Assembly (NCBI RefSeq): GCF_005577435.1
Contig: NZ_CP040396.1
Location: 3,352,501-3,416,500, forward strand
Reading direction: 5' to 3'
Length of the DNA stretch: 64,000 nt
Source of the DNA: Paenibacillus algicola
GTDB taxonomy: Bacteria > Bacillota > Bacilli > Paenibacillales > Paenibacillaceae
Position numbers and translations under genes: made by a program. Shown one piece after another: positions 1 through 8,128 of this stretch. Each line of letters starts with the position of its first letter. Position 1 is the stretch's first letter. A model generated the notes under the pieces. The model had not been told where the DNA came from, made no database searches, and saw nothing but the letters and a program-made list of their open reading frames with translations.

Positions 1-815
1 GGGAACGCCTCTCTGACCGACGAGGTCAGCACCAGAATCTGCTCTCCGGGCGGCAGCGGCTCCAGCCCCTCTCCAAGCTCCTCAGCCCCCACGCCTTCGG
101 CTGTAAGCCCGTCTGTCAGCACGTATCGTCCGTGCTCGTGAGAGTAATAGGCCATCGTTCCGATCTCAATCGAGCCGTACGTATCTGTCATGTCCGCAAG
201 CGTCAGGTTTAGCTGCTCCGCAGCGCGGGCCATCCAGCCCTTCGGGGCGATTTCACCGACGAGAACCACTTTCCGAATGCCGTAAGCCGCCGGGTCGGGA
301 GAGGTCAGCAGAATCCGCTCCAAAATGGAAGGCATGGTATACAGCACCTCTGGCTGAAACTGCAAAAGCTTCTCCAAATGCTGCTCAATCGGCAGCCTGA
401 AGGAAATGGACTCCGCCGTCATCCCGAGCCGCTGAAATACCTCCACCGCTGTCGCTTCGGCGTGACCGGTACCCATGTCTGCCAAGGCAGAGCGGTAGGA
501 GTCAGCGCCCAGGATGGTACGGTATACGTCCAGCTTGATGTTTACGTAATGGTGTTCATCAGAAGGGGTATAAAAAATCGACTTGCGCCGCCCCGAGCTC
601 GTACCGGACGTGCGGTACTCCAGCATCCCGCTTTGAGCAGACAGGCCGGAATCCGGCGTGTAGTAATACTGCTCCAGCACCGAAGAAGTCATCAGCGGAA
701 GTGAGGATAGCCGGAGATTCCGATTTTTGAAATCCAGTCCGGCCCAGGTGACATACCAGGGACAGCAGCCGCTGACCCGGGCAATCATTTCATGGCATTG
801 TTCCGAGGATATCAT
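1..815 (-). CDS. AMP-dependent ligase, phenylacetate-CoA ligase-like (partial)
   Basis: The reverse strand is open from about 836 to the left edge, so the C-terminal part is outside the window. I chose the ATG at 815 because GGGGAG lies nine bases before it; an ATG at 836 has no ribosome binding site. About 45 residues in are WAGLDFKNR, then a Ser/Thr/Gly-rich loop (RTSGTSSGRRKS) that is the phosphate-binding motif of adenylate-forming enzymes. A later stretch, TDTYGSIEIG, fits the acyl-adenylate binding motif. Members of the phenylacetate-CoA ligase/coenzyme F390 synthetase group activate an acid with ATP and transfer it to a thiol; the substrate here cannot be read. It diverges from the YheC/D gene at 1035. 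The fold call is fairly safe, the specific function is not. Confidence 0.75.
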   Translation of the reverse strand, partial: MISSEQCHEMIARVSGCCPWYVTWAGLDFKNRNLRLSSLPLMTSSVLEQYYYTPDSGLSAQSGMLEYRTSGTSSGRRKSIFYTPSDEHHYVNIKLDVYRTILGADSYRSALADMGTGHAEATAVEVFQRLGMTAESISFRLPIEQHLEKLLQFQPEVLYTMPSILERILLTSPDPAAYGIRKVVLVGEIAPKGWMARAAEQLNLTLADMTDTYGSIEIGTMAYYSHEHGRYVLTDGLTAEGVGAEELGEGLEPLPPGEQILVLTSSVREAF

Positions 816-980
816 GGGCAGAAGCTCCCCTTTCATGGATGTGCGATTCAAATTAGCTTATGCAAATCCATGCCGCACGGTCCGTCACAGACGGCTATGC
901 TTACAGCATCTGTACACTTTCGGAGATCATCCTCCTCCGCCTCTCTGGGCTGTAAACCATACCCAACACGGTTATAGCGC

Positions 981-989
981 CATATAATA
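981..989 (+). promoter_or_regulatory. Possible sporulation-type -10 element
   Basis: CATATAATA fits the CATANNNTA -10 pattern used by mother-cell sigma factors, and it lies 45 bases before a YheC/D spore-coat-type gene. The matching -35 is weak and the same bases contain TATAAT, so a housekeeping promoter is equally possible. Confidence 0.25.
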
Positions 990-1034
990 AGGAGCTGATT
1001 GACATCCTGAATCTGTGAAAGGAAGGAAACCAAG

Positions 1035-1814
1035 GTGGCCAAAAAGCTTTTGGGCGGGAAGCTGAAACGAACAGCCATGATGCAGTCCAGCCGCATGCTG
1101 GCTCAACATATCCCCCACACCCAGCGATTGAATCGACAAGCCTTGTTCCACATGCTTCATCAATACGGCATGGTGTACGTGAAGCCCGACTACGGCTCCC
1201 AGGGCCGCGGCGTGATCCGTGTAGAGCGGCTCAAAAAGAGCTATTGCTATCAATATGGCACCAAAGTTTACTGCTTCAAGACGTTTCAGGACTTGTATGT
1301 ATCGCTGAGCCCTTACTTCAAGCAGCGCAAATATCTGGTCCAGCGCGGAGTACATTTGCTTCGCTCTCAGGGAAGACCGTTTGACTTTCGGGTTATGATT
1401 CAGCGCAATCCTGCGCGGCAGTGGGAGTGCACGGGCACCTTCGCTCGACTGGCGCATCCTCGCAAAGCGGTAACGAACGGCAGCCAAGGCGGCTCGATCT
1501 ATCCGCCATCGGTACTGCTTCGCCGGTTCGCCGGCCAGCGCCGGACGCAGCAGCTGCTGCGGCACATGAACCGGCTCGCCCACGTCACTGCATCCACACT
1601 CTCAATGCATCATCGTGAACTGAATGAGCTGGGCCTGGACATATGCCTCGACCGCAATCTTCGGCCCTGGATTCTGGAAGTGAATACGATCCCGGACCCC
1701 AAGCCATTTATGCTGCTACCGGATCACCAGCGGTTTATTCGCAGAATCGTTGCATACGGCTGCGCCTATGGCAGACGCTACAATCTGAAGGTAACCAAAG
1801 CCAAGCGGGGATAA
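1035..1814 (+). CDS. YheC/YheD family (ATP-grasp) endospore coat-associated protein
   Basis: This 259-residue protein starts at GTG behind GGAAGG. It has the YheC/YheD layout: an N-terminal basic segment, then YVKPDYGSQGRGV (about 48-60), which is the ATP-grasp glycine loop, then FDFRVMIQRN (about 117-126) and a C-terminal LEVNTIPDPKPF (about 214-225) that supplies metal/ATP-binding residues. In Bacillus, YheC and YheD are found on the forespore or spore coat. The enzymatic reaction is unknown. The protein is shorter than YheC/YheD of Bacillus (over 350 residues) and lacks their N-terminal domain, which is common in Paenibacillus paralogues. It is followed directly by a strong terminator and is probably monocistronic. 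Confidence 0.85.
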   Translation: MAKKLLGGKLKRTAMMQSSRMLAQHIPHTQRLNRQALFHMLHQYGMVYVKPDYGSQGRGVIRVERLKKSYCYQYGTKVYCFKTFQDLYVSLSPYFKQRKYLVQRGVHLLRSQGRPFDFRVMIQRNPARQWECTGTFARLAHPRKAVTNGSQGGSIYPPSVLLRRFAGQRRTQQLLRHMNRLAHVTASTLSMHHRELNELGLDICLDRNLRPWILEVNTIPDPKPFMLLPDHQRFIRRIVAYGCAYGRRYNLKVTKAKRG

Positions 1815-1836
1815 AGGCTTGTTCCCTGCGGACAGC

Positions 1837-1881
1837 AAAGAGCGCCGGACCCCATCCTGTGAATGGGGTCCGGCGCTCTTT
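1837..1881. terminator. Bidirectional intrinsic terminator
   Basis: Two perfect 19-base arms (AAAGAGCGCCGGACCCCAT and its complement) flank a seven-base loop, just after the YheC/D stop. The arms end in A/T runs short enough to work weakly in both directions. Confidence 0.75.
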
Positions 1882-1962
1882 AGTCGTCGTGGTTTAGGAT
1901 ACGCTATTCCTTTCTGGCTGCCGGATGAGCAGCCAAACATGATATCTTATAAAATGCGCAAA

Positions 1963-1989
1963 CAAAAAACCCTTGCAGCGCAAGGGTTC
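1963..1989 (-). terminator. Terminator of the tRNA transcript
   Basis: On the minus strand AACCCTTGC, a four-base loop region and GCAAGGGTT are followed by a T run. It lies 11 bases past the 3' end of tRNA-Gly. Confidence 0.8.
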
Positions 1990-1999
1990 TTCATGATTA

Positions 2000-2070
2000 A
2001 GCGGGTGATGGGAATCGAACCCACGCTACCAGCTTGGAAGGCTGGAGTTCTACCATTGAACTACACCCGC
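2000..2070 (-). tRNA. tRNA-Gly (anticodon TCC)
   Basis: A complete cloverleaf can be drawn: acceptor GCGGGTG/CACCCGC, D arm with AGTTCAATGGTAGA, anticodon stem CCAGC/GCTGG closing the loop CTTCCAA (anticodon TCC), and the T arm GGGTTCGATTCCC. The discriminator base is T. CCA is not encoded. It is second in a two-tRNA transcript after tRNA-Pro. Confidence 0.95.
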
Positions 2071-2083
2071 ATCAACTAAAAAA

Positions 2084-2157
2084 TCGGGACGACACGATTT
2101 GAACATGCGACCCCCTGGTCCCAAACCAGGTGCTCTACCAAGCTGAGCTACGTCCCG
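2084..2157 (-). tRNA. tRNA-Pro (anticodon TGG)
   Basis: Acceptor CGGGACG pairs with CGTCCCG. The anticodon stem CCTGG/CCAGG encloses TTTGGGA (anticodon TGG), and the T arm contains GTTCAAATC. The discriminator is A and CCA is not encoded. It lies 13 bases upstream of tRNA-Gly on the same strand. Confidence 0.95.
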
Positions 2158-2188
2158 TTAGCAGTAAGCCGTCTTAACGACAAAAATA

Positions 2189-2217
2189 AATATATCACGC
2201 AGCAATATAAATTGCAA
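2189..2217 (-). promoter_or_regulatory. Promoter of the tRNA pair
   Basis: Reading the minus strand, TTGCAA (2217-2212), a 17-base spacer and TATATT (2194-2189) form a good vegetative promoter about 30 bases before tRNA-Pro. Confidence 0.65.
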
Positions 2218-2287
2218 CTCTTTTTTTAAGCTTGAAGCGCGCAGTGCAACGGAATGACTCCAGCAGTTCACCTGCTCTTGAGCAAGC

Positions 2288-2320
2288 AAAAAAGCCCCAA
2301 GCCTCTTCAGGCTCGGGACT
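2288..2320 (-). terminator. Terminator of the aldolase-like gene
   Basis: On the minus strand CCCGAGCCT and AGGCTTGGG pair (one G-T) around a four-base loop, followed by a T run, 11 bases after the stop at 2331. Confidence 0.75.
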
Positions 2321-2330
2321 GTCAGTGCAC

Positions 2331-3287
2331 TTACTTGTCAAACGTCACTTCAGGGGTAGTCAGCTTGTCATAGAAGTCTACAGCCTTATCTTTGTCCTCG
2401 GAGGCCCGAAGCGCCATCGCGGATCTTGGATGCTCGTCCAGCGTACCTGTAATCATGTACGGGATAATGTAGCCCCACTCTTCCTTCTCGCGCAGTGGGA
2501 TCATGAAGCGCTCAATAATATCGAGCACAGGGCGCAGCTGATATTTAGTGCCCTTCAGGTGGGTAACCAGCAGCTCGGTTGGGCAGTTGCCCGCCGCACG
2601 GCCCATGCCATATACCGAGGCGTCCAGCAGCTCTACACCATGCTCTGCAGCCACCAGCGTGTTGGAGAAGGCCAGCTGCATATTGTTATGCGTGTGCACA
2701 CCCAGGCGCTTGTTCGGCAGATGCGTCTTGAACTTGTTGACCAGGTATTCAATATCCTTGTGATCCAGGCTTCCGTAGGAATCCACGATATAAACGAAAT
2801 CCACCACGCTGTCCTTGATCATCTCAAAAGCTTCCAGCAGCTCGTTCTCCATCACATTGGACAATGCCATAATGTTGATGGTGGTTTCATAGCCGCGTTC
2901 ATGGAATACACGAACCAGCTCCAGCGCTTTGTCCACATCCTTGATGTAGCAGGCTACACGGATCAAATCCAGCATGCTTTGTTCACGCGGCAGAATGTCG
3001 TCCACCTCAACGCGGCCGATATCGACCAGCGCGGACAGCTTCGTGGTGCCCTTGTTCGGAATAACTTCACGCAGAAAATCATCGTCCAAAAAGCGCCAAG
3101 GCCCTGCCTTGTCGGCTCCCTTCAGCAGCTTTGGTGAATTCTTATAACCGATTTCCATATATTCTACGCCTGCCTCATTCAAGCCGGCATATAAATTCTG
3201 AACAAATTCCACGCTGAAATCCCAATTGTTGACCAAACCGCCGTCACGGATGGTACAATCTACGATTTTGGTATGACTACTTTTCAT
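2331..3287 (-). CDS. DRE-TIM metallolyase / HMGL-like aldolase
   Basis: This 318-residue protein begins with KIVDCTIRDGG (about 7-17), the N-terminal signature of the DRE-TIM barrel family (isopropylmalate synthase, HMG-CoA lyase, 4-hydroxy-2-oxovalerate aldolase). A second signature, LGVHTHNNMQLA (about 195-206), gives the histidine pair that binds the divalent metal. YGMGRAAGNCPTELL follows (about 226-240). These enzymes form or break C-C bonds next to a keto group. The closest annotated type is aldolase catalytic domain-containing protein, similar to oxovalerate aldolases. No partner gene such as acetaldehyde dehydrogenase is nearby, so the substrate is unknown. The start ATG has AAGGGAG ten bases upstream. 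It is a single-gene unit between terminators. Confidence 0.8.
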   Translation of the reverse strand: MKSSHTKIVDCTIRDGGLVNNWDFSVEFVQNLYAGLNEAGVEYMEIGYKNSPKLLKGADKAGPWRFLDDDFLREVIPNKGTTKLSALVDIGRVEVDDILPREQSMLDLIRVACYIKDVDKALELVRVFHERGYETTINIMALSNVMENELLEAFEMIKDSVVDFVYIVDSYGSLDHKDIEYLVNKFKTHLPNKRLGVHTHNNMQLAFSNTLVAAEHGVELLDASVYGMGRAAGNCPTELLVTHLKGTKYQLRPVLDIIERFMIPLREKEEWGYIIPYMITGTLDEHPRSAMALRASEDKDKAVDFYDKLTTPEVTFDK

Positions 3288-3355
3288 CCAAGCTAAACTC
3301 CCTTCACCCCGGTTTTTCTCTTCATCATACTTGAATGGCTGTGGAAAAGTAAAGC

Positions 3356-3378
3356 AAAAAGTCCGCTGAACGCGGACT
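3356..3378 (-). terminator. Terminator of pepA
   Basis: On the minus strand AGTCCGC, five-base loop, GCGGACT, then five T. It lies 35 bases after the aminopeptidase stop. Confidence 0.8.
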
Positions 3379-3413
3379 GCACAGAGCAGGCAATGCCTGA
3401 TTTTGCCTCTTGC

Positions 3414-4940
3414 CTATGGCCTTATATCGAAGATTTCCTCTTGGGAGCGTACCCATTCCGTAAGGGTCCGCACCATGACACCGGTACCGCCCTTCGCTTC
3501 CAGGCCGCTTTCCTTCCGGCTCCAGGAGGTGCCAGCGATATCCAGGTGAATCCATGGCAGTCCGTCTGCAAAGGTGCCGACAAACAATCCCGCTGTAATC
3601 GCGCCCGCCATACGTCCCGTGGAATTGCGGAGATCTGCTACATCGCTTTTGAGCATATCCCAGTATTCCGGATACGATGGCAGCGGCCACACATTCTCTC
3701 CCGCTTTCCGGGAAGCGGTGATCAGCTCCTGCATAAACACATCATCGTTGGTAACCGCTCCCGTCGCGGCCTGTCCCAGTGCCACCTCAACCGCGCCGGT
3801 TAATGTCGCTACATCGATAATTCGCTCGGCTCCCAGCGCCTTGGCATAGGTTACCCCGTCCGCCAGCACCATCCTCCCCTCGGCATCGGTGTTGAGCACC
3901 TCAACGGTCCGGCCGCTCAGCGTGGTGATCACATCGCCGGGCTTGACGGCATTGCCGTCTGGCATATTTTCTGCTGTTGGCACCACCATGACCACATTCA
4001 CCTTGGGCCGGCGCTGTCCCAGCACCTCCATGACACCAAGGACGGCAGCAGCGCCGCCCATATCACCGATCATTTCCTCCATACCGCTGCCGCGTTTTAG
4101 AGAAATGCCTCCAGTATCAAAGGTAATCCCCTTGCCGACAAGTCCTGTCACATGCTCCCACGTATCTGTCCCCTGATACTTGATCACGATCATCTGAGGA
4201 GGGTGGGCACTGCCCTTGCCGACAGCCAGCAGCGCTCCCATGCCTAGCTGCGCCAATCTTTCTTCATTTATAATGTCCACTTCCATACCATACCGCTCAG
4301 CAAGCTCCAGCGCAGCTTGAGCCAGGTCTGAGGGGACCAGCAGATTGCCTGGCAGGTTCGTCAGACGGCGCGCCAGGACAACCCCATCGCCGATTGAGCT
4401 GCCCCAGCGAACCCCTTCCTCCCATGCCTCCAGAAAGCCGGGCTCCACCGGTCCATCCAGCTGAAACGTAATCTCCTCAAGCTGAGCCTGCTCCGGCTGC
4501 TCTCTCCGATAATGCTTAGCCCGTTGCGATCCCAAAATAAAGCCTTCGCACAGCGCCTGAGCGCATCCCTCCGCATCCTGCTCCACCATAAATTCCTGCA
4601 TCGTAGAGGGAATGTCCATCTCCAGCCTTCTAGCCCCCAGCTTGATGGCGGCTCTTGCGGCATAAGCTGCCGCCTGGCGCAGCTCTCCAGCGGTCAAGGG
4701 GCCCTCCGTTCTGCCTGTCAGAATATAGGTCTCAAAGTGATCCTTTTTCCAGACTGGCAAGATATAGGTAGACCCCGGCTGGCCCTGAAAGAGTCTTTTT
4801 TCCACCAGAGATTGAAGTACCGGTTGAAGCTGGCGATCTAAACTGGCATGGAATATCTGATGTCTGCTGATCAGCAGCACTCGTGCATCGGGCCCCGCGC
4901 TTTCTAAAGGGTCGTGAATACTTCGCAGCTTCCATTTCAT
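3414..4940 (-). CDS. pepA: Leucyl aminopeptidase (M17)
   Basis: I place the start at 4940, where GGAGG lies seven bases before ATG; this gives 508 residues, normal for the family. The catalytic C-terminal domain carries VGKGITFDTGGISLK (about 260-275) with the first metal-binding lysine and aspartate, then the M17 signature NTDAEGRMVLADG (about 337-349), and further on a DVATLTGA stretch. These residues bind two metal ions and release N-terminal amino acids, preferentially leucine, from cytoplasmic peptides. The N-terminal third is the variable macro-like domain. The gene lies 56 bases downstream of the histidine kinase in the same direction, so shared transcription is possible though a functional link is not evident. 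Confidence 0.95.
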   Translation of the reverse strand: MKWKLRSIHDPLESAGPDARVLLISRHQIFHASLDRQLQPVLQSLVEKRLFQGQPGSTYILPVWKKDHFETYILTGRTEGPLTAGELRQAAAYAARAAIKLGARRLEMDIPSTMQEFMVEQDAEGCAQALCEGFILGSQRAKHYRREQPEQAQLEEITFQLDGPVEPGFLEAWEEGVRWGSSIGDGVVLARRLTNLPGNLLVPSDLAQAALELAERYGMEVDIINEERLAQLGMGALLAVGKGSAHPPQMIVIKYQGTDTWEHVTGLVGKGITFDTGGISLKRGSGMEEMIGDMGGAAAVLGVMEVLGQRRPKVNVVMVVPTAENMPDGNAVKPGDVITTLSGRTVEVLNTDAEGRMVLADGVTYAKALGAERIIDVATLTGAVEVALGQAATGAVTNDDVFMQELITASRKAGENVWPLPSYPEYWDMLKSDVADLRNSTGRMAGAITAGLFVGTFADGLPWIHLDIAGTSWSRKESGLEAKGGTGVMVRTLTEWVRSQEEIFDIRP

Positions 4941-4997
4941 CGCTGTCCCTCCCTGTTTTGTATCTGCTCCGGATTTCACCATCCCTTTACCCTTTTC

Positions 4998-6116
4998 TTA
5001 CTCTTGCGCAACATCCATAACTGGAAGCGTTATCATAAAGGTTGTCCCATTTCCGACCTGACTCTCTACTGCAATTGAACCTCCATGGTTCCGTACAATG
5101 CGATAGCTGACAGACAGTCCAAGTCCGGTCCCTCCCTCTTTTGTCGTAAAAAATGGATTAAACAGGTGATTCAGCGTATGATGGTCCATCCCCTTTCCAT
5201 TGTCCGCAATTCGGATATGTACTTGCTTCTCCACCCGCGAGGCCCAAATTTCAATTCTGCCCTGAATGTGGCTGTGATCGCCGTCCATGGCGTCCAACGC
5301 GTTTTTGACCAGGTTCAGGATGACCTGCTTGATCTGCTTCACATCGACAGAGATGGCTGTTTCATCGACTTCATCCATATGGAGAACAATCTGACAGCCT
5401 TTCATAAGAGCCTCACTCTCTGTAAGAAGCGCAACCTCTTTTAGTAACGATAGCACCGAAATCATGGTCGTTTGGGGAGCAGACGGCTTGGATGAGTTTA
5501 AAAATTCGTATATGATATCGTTCGCACGATCAATTTCCATCAATATAATGCGTACATATTCATCTTTTCCCATCGTGATCAGGTGTGGACGAAGGAGCTG
5601 AATGAATCCGCGGATTGAGGTGAGAGGGTTCCGGATTTCGTGGGCAATCGAAGCTGATATTTTACCCAGCATGGCGAGCTTGTCGTTTTGGTAAGCGGTT
5701 TGCTCGATTTGTTTAAACTCGGATACGTCCTTGACACTTATTAAAAAATCTCCTTCCATCTGGTCACCGTACGTCATGGTAATGAGCCAGGATCGGCCGT
5801 ATTCATCAACCAGCTCGTGGTTTTTTTTGCGGTGAAAGACGGTCTCGCGAAAAATCCGTATAATTTTCTTTCGTTTAAAGCGGGTAATTCCGGGATGTCT
5901 TAGCAGCTGTGTCAATGTGCACCCCGCCATAGATGTCCTAGGCACTCCCAGCAGTCTGGCCATCTGTACATTAACAAACGCAAGTACCCCTTCACTGTCA
6001 AAAAGAATAATTCCACTATCCAGGTTCTCCAGAATATTCTCATACTTATTTCTCACCAGCTGACTGCTTTGTAAAGCCCTCATGTCCTTCGGGCCGGCTT
6101 GTTGAACATCACTCAA
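4998..6116 (-). CDS. PAS-domain sensor histidine kinase
   Basis: About 373 residues. The frame is open up to 6254, but the best ribosome binding site (AGAGGGGGAG) precedes two TTG codons at 6119 and 6116, so I start at 6116; an ATG at 6140 is the alternative. Order of domains: PAS domain (about 25-135, ENLDSGIILFD onwards), HisKA with the phospho-acceptor motif ASIAHEIRNPLTSIRG (about 155), and HATPase_c with the N box LNLVKNALDAM, G1 DNGKGM, F box FFTTKEGGTGLGL and a final G-rich segment. It has no transmembrane segment, like the sporulation kinases KinA/KinE or the nitrogen-type kinases. No response regulator is adjacent, so it is an orphan that may feed a phosphorelay such as Spo0F, which is an inference. 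Confidence 0.9.
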   Translation of the reverse strand: MSDVQQAGPKDMRALQSSQLVRNKYENILENLDSGIILFDSEGVLAFVNVQMARLLGVPRTSMAGCTLTQLLRHPGITRFKRKKIIRIFRETVFHRKKNHELVDEYGRSWLITMTYGDQMEGDFLISVKDVSEFKQIEQTAYQNDKLAMLGKISASIAHEIRNPLTSIRGFIQLLRPHLITMGKDEYVRIILMEIDRANDIIYEFLNSSKPSAPQTTMISVLSLLKEVALLTESEALMKGCQIVLHMDEVDETAISVDVKQIKQVILNLVKNALDAMDGDHSHIQGRIEIWASRVEKQVHIRIADNGKGMDHHTLNHLFNPFFTTKEGGTGLGLSVSYRIVRNHGGSIAVESQVGNGTTFMITLPVMDVAQE

Positions 6117-6380
6117 CAAACGAGCTCCCCCTCTCTCCATCAGATAATGAGGTCGAAAATGGTAACGGCATACGACAAAACAACATAACGGCGGCGGAAA
6201 AATTGTAAAATCTGTATTTTCTCCATCATAGTCACTGGAAGGAATAGCCGTCAATCAGAGAAACTGTCGAAATACATCAAATGTGCAAAAAAACGTTACG
6301 AGTTATGTAAAGGTAAATTTATATGGAAGAGCCGCCTTGTTCATAAAGTGCATGCTTCCGGCCTCTTGAGAGACTATTGT

Positions 6381-6602
6381 CGGGTTCGGTTTTTCGCGTT
6401 CATATGGCGCGGGGGCGGGCGGGCGACGCATCGGGTTCGGTTTTTCGCGTTCGTTTGGCGCGGGGGCGAGCGAGCGACGCATCGAGTTCGGTTTTTCGCA
6501 TTCGTTTGGCGCGGGGGCAGGCGAGCGACGCATCGAGTTCAGTTTTTCGCGTTCATATGGCGCGGGGGCAGGCGTGCGACGCATCGAGTTCGGTTTTTCG
6601 CA
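6381..6602 (+). repeat. 51-bp tandem repeat array 1 (four units plus a partial)
   Basis: Units begin at 6381, 6432, 6483 and 6534, with a fifth partial unit at 6585. The spacing is exactly 51 bases each time. Each begins CG(G/A)GTTCGGTTTTTCGC and continues with a G-rich half containing GGCGCGGGGGC and ending GCGACGCAT. The period, orientation and first 14 bases match the array at 58379-59430. All three forward frames and one reverse frame stay open because 51 is divisible by three, but no start with a ribosome binding site leads into them. It fills the gap between the kinase start and the terminator of the gene at 6703. Confidence 0.9.
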
Positions 6603-6643
6603 TACGATACACCTCCGGGCCGCCTCACGGCCCCCAACGGCAA

Positions 6644-6692
6644 CAAAAAGGGGCTGTCCCTCAACGCACTGAAGCGTTCCCGGGACACCCCC
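6644..6692 (-). terminator. Terminator of the gene at 6703
   Basis: On the minus strand GGGGTGTCCC pairs with GGGACAGCCCC, with an inner AACGC/GCGTT stem, followed by five T. It lies ten bases after the stop. Confidence 0.75.
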
Positions 6693-6702
6693 TAGATCTA
6701 TA

Positions 6703-7110
6703 CTATGCCTTATGCTGAAGCTGCAGCCTGCGCTGACTCATCACCGCAAGCCGGCGCTTGAGCTCTCCTTGCCATTTCTCATCCTGCATCCATTTGGCTA
6801 CGGCCAGGAGATCGAGAGACATGTCAATCTGGCTCTGTACAACCTCCAGCGCATCCTCGGATTCGCGGTTCACCACATTTTCGAAGATCGTCTCTTCATC
6901 TTCCATCACGTAGTCTTGAAAATCCACATGGGCTGCACCGTCGCCATGAGCGTATTCCGCGAGGATCTCATACTCATTCTCTACCCGATGATGAACTTCA
7001 ATACGCTGACATACCGGACAAAACAACAGGGGAACATTATGCACCTGGGTCCGATAATGCTTCAATGTACCTTTTGTTCCCACCATACTAGCTCCGCAGC
7101 AAAAACTCAT
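6703..7110 (-). CDS. Conserved hypothetical protein with an N-terminal CxxC-type zinc-binding region
   Basis: I place the start at ATG 7110 because GGGGAGG lies nine bases upstream; a GTG at 7119 overlaps that site. The 135-residue product has CCGA near the N-terminus and FCPVCQR at about 31-36, a four-cysteine arrangement like the YgiT-type zinc finger. The rest is acidic and helical (HVDFQDYVMEDEETIFENV) with a basic C-terminus. YgiT-like domains are often found on antitoxins, but no toxin gene is adjacent, so that role is not supported. The function is unknown. Confidence 0.7.
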   Translation of the reverse strand: MSFCCGASMVGTKGTLKHYRTQVHNVPLLFCPVCQRIEVHHRVENEYEILAEYAHGDGAAHVDFQDYVMEDEETIFENVVNRESEDALEVVQSQIDMSLDLLAVAKWMQDEKWQGELKRRLAVMSQRRLQLQHKA

Positions 7111-7360
7111 ACTGTTCACCCTCCCCTGTCAATCCATAGCTTATGCTTTCGATATTGTATTCGCTTTCAGCCCCTATGATTCCTTCAAGCTGTCCCGCTT
7201 ACCTCAAAATTGAGTCAAATGACCCTTACGTTATGTTATGAAAGAACTACACGAATATACAGATCCTATGCTAACCAGAATGTCTACTATCATATACACT
7301 AAACTTGCGCTACTTATATTTCAACCCCGCGGGGATCAATTAAACATCAATATTGAAACG
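7111..7360. other. Intergenic region with no recognised feature
   Basis: AT-rich spacer between the start of the gene at 7110 and the terminator of the peroxiredoxin gene. It must hold the promoter of the gene at 7110, but I could not pick a convincing -35/-10 pair. Nothing else was recognised. Confidence 0.4.
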
Positions 7361-7404
7361 AAAAAGCTCTCGTTCCCTTCCTCTATCAAGGGATTGAGAG
7401 CTTT
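7361..7404 (-). terminator. Terminator of the peroxiredoxin gene
   Basis: On the minus strand AAAGCTCTCAATCCCTT pairs with AAGGGAACGAGAGCTTT (near perfect) around an eight-base loop, ending in a T run. Confidence 0.8.
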
Positions 7405-7427
7405 CGTATGAAAAAGTCCAGGTTCAA

Positions 7428-7967
7428 TTACAGGTTCGTGTCGCCTGGCTTCCAGTTCATTGCACACAGACCGCCGGATTGCAGAGCTTGCAGAACACGC
7501 AGCGTCTCTTCTACACTGCGGCCAACGTCATTGTGGTTAACGACTTGGTACTTCAGTTCGCCTTCCGGATCGATGATGAACAGGCCGCGCAGAGCTACGC
7601 CTTCTTCCTCGATCAGGACGCCGTAGTCACGAGCAACGTTCTTCGTGATGTCAGAAGCCAGCGGGAAGTTCAGCTGACCCAGGCCGTTAGCATCCTTGGA
7701 GGCATTGATCCAAGCCTTGTGGCTGTGAACAGAGTCCACGCTTACGCCCAGAACCTCAGTGTCCAATGTCTTGAATTGCTCATATGCATCGCTCAAAGCT
7801 GTAATTTCAGTAGGACATACAAAGGTGAAATCCAGCGGGTAGAAAAAGAATACAAGCCACTTGCCGCGGTAGTCGGACAGGCTGACTTTACCAAAGTCTT
7901 TGCCATCGCCGGATACGGTTTCCATTGTGAAATCTGGTGCAGCTTTACCAACCAAACGTTCTGCCAT
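7428..7967 (-). CDS. 2-Cys peroxiredoxin (AhpC/TSA family)
   Basis: This 179-residue protein reduces peroxides. The peroxidatic cysteine is C51 in FTFVCPTE and the resolving cysteine is C168 in GGLCAMNWKPG near the C-terminus. This is the typical 2-Cys arrangement. The conserved arginine of the active site is in the VGRSVEETLR region. There is no adjacent AhpF-type reductase, so it probably uses thioredoxin, which is an inference. Its own promoter lies at 8049-8077 with a perfect PerR box 20 bases further upstream, which points to induction by peroxide. It forms a single-gene transcript ending at 7361. Confidence 0.95.
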   Translation of the reverse strand: MAERLVGKAAPDFTMETVSGDGKDFGKVSLSDYRGKWLVFFFYPLDFTFVCPTEITALSDAYEQFKTLDTEVLGVSVDSVHSHKAWINASKDANGLGQLNFPLASDITKNVARDYGVLIEEEGVALRGLFIIDPEGELKYQVVNHNDVGRSVEETLRVLQALQSGGLCAMNWKPGDTNL

Positions 7968-8048
7968 GATTGATTTTCCTCCTTAAGGTGTGCAAGCCAA
8001 CAGCTTGTACATACACATAATTTATGTTCCGGGAACAGTTCCTTAATG

Positions 8049-8077
8049 ATGTTATCATTGCAAAATGGCAAAGTCAA
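8049..8077 (-). promoter_or_regulatory. Vegetative promoter of the peroxiredoxin gene
   Basis: On the minus strand TTGACT (8077-8072), a 17-base spacer and TAACAT (8054-8049) stand about 80 bases before the start codon. Confidence 0.7.
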
Positions 8078-8096
8078 GATTATAGATGTTATTTTA

Positions 8097-8111
8097 TTAT
8101 AATCATTATAA
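8097..8111. promoter_or_regulatory. PerR box (operator)
   Basis: TTATAATCATTATAA is a perfect match to the Bacillus PerR consensus TTATAATnATTATAA and a perfect palindrome around its centre. It lies 19 bases upstream of the -35 of the peroxiredoxin promoter and 18 bases beyond the leuB stop. Confidence 0.85.
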
Positions 8112-8128
8112 TTAAGGAAATCAGTTCA

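Noticed and set aside
2232..3137. A 301-codon plus-strand frame opposite the aldolase-like gene
   Set aside because: The opposite strand has clear family motifs, a ribosome binding site and a terminator.
6303..6584. A 93-codon reverse frame over array 1
   Set aside because: No ribosome binding site; open only because the unit length is a multiple of three.
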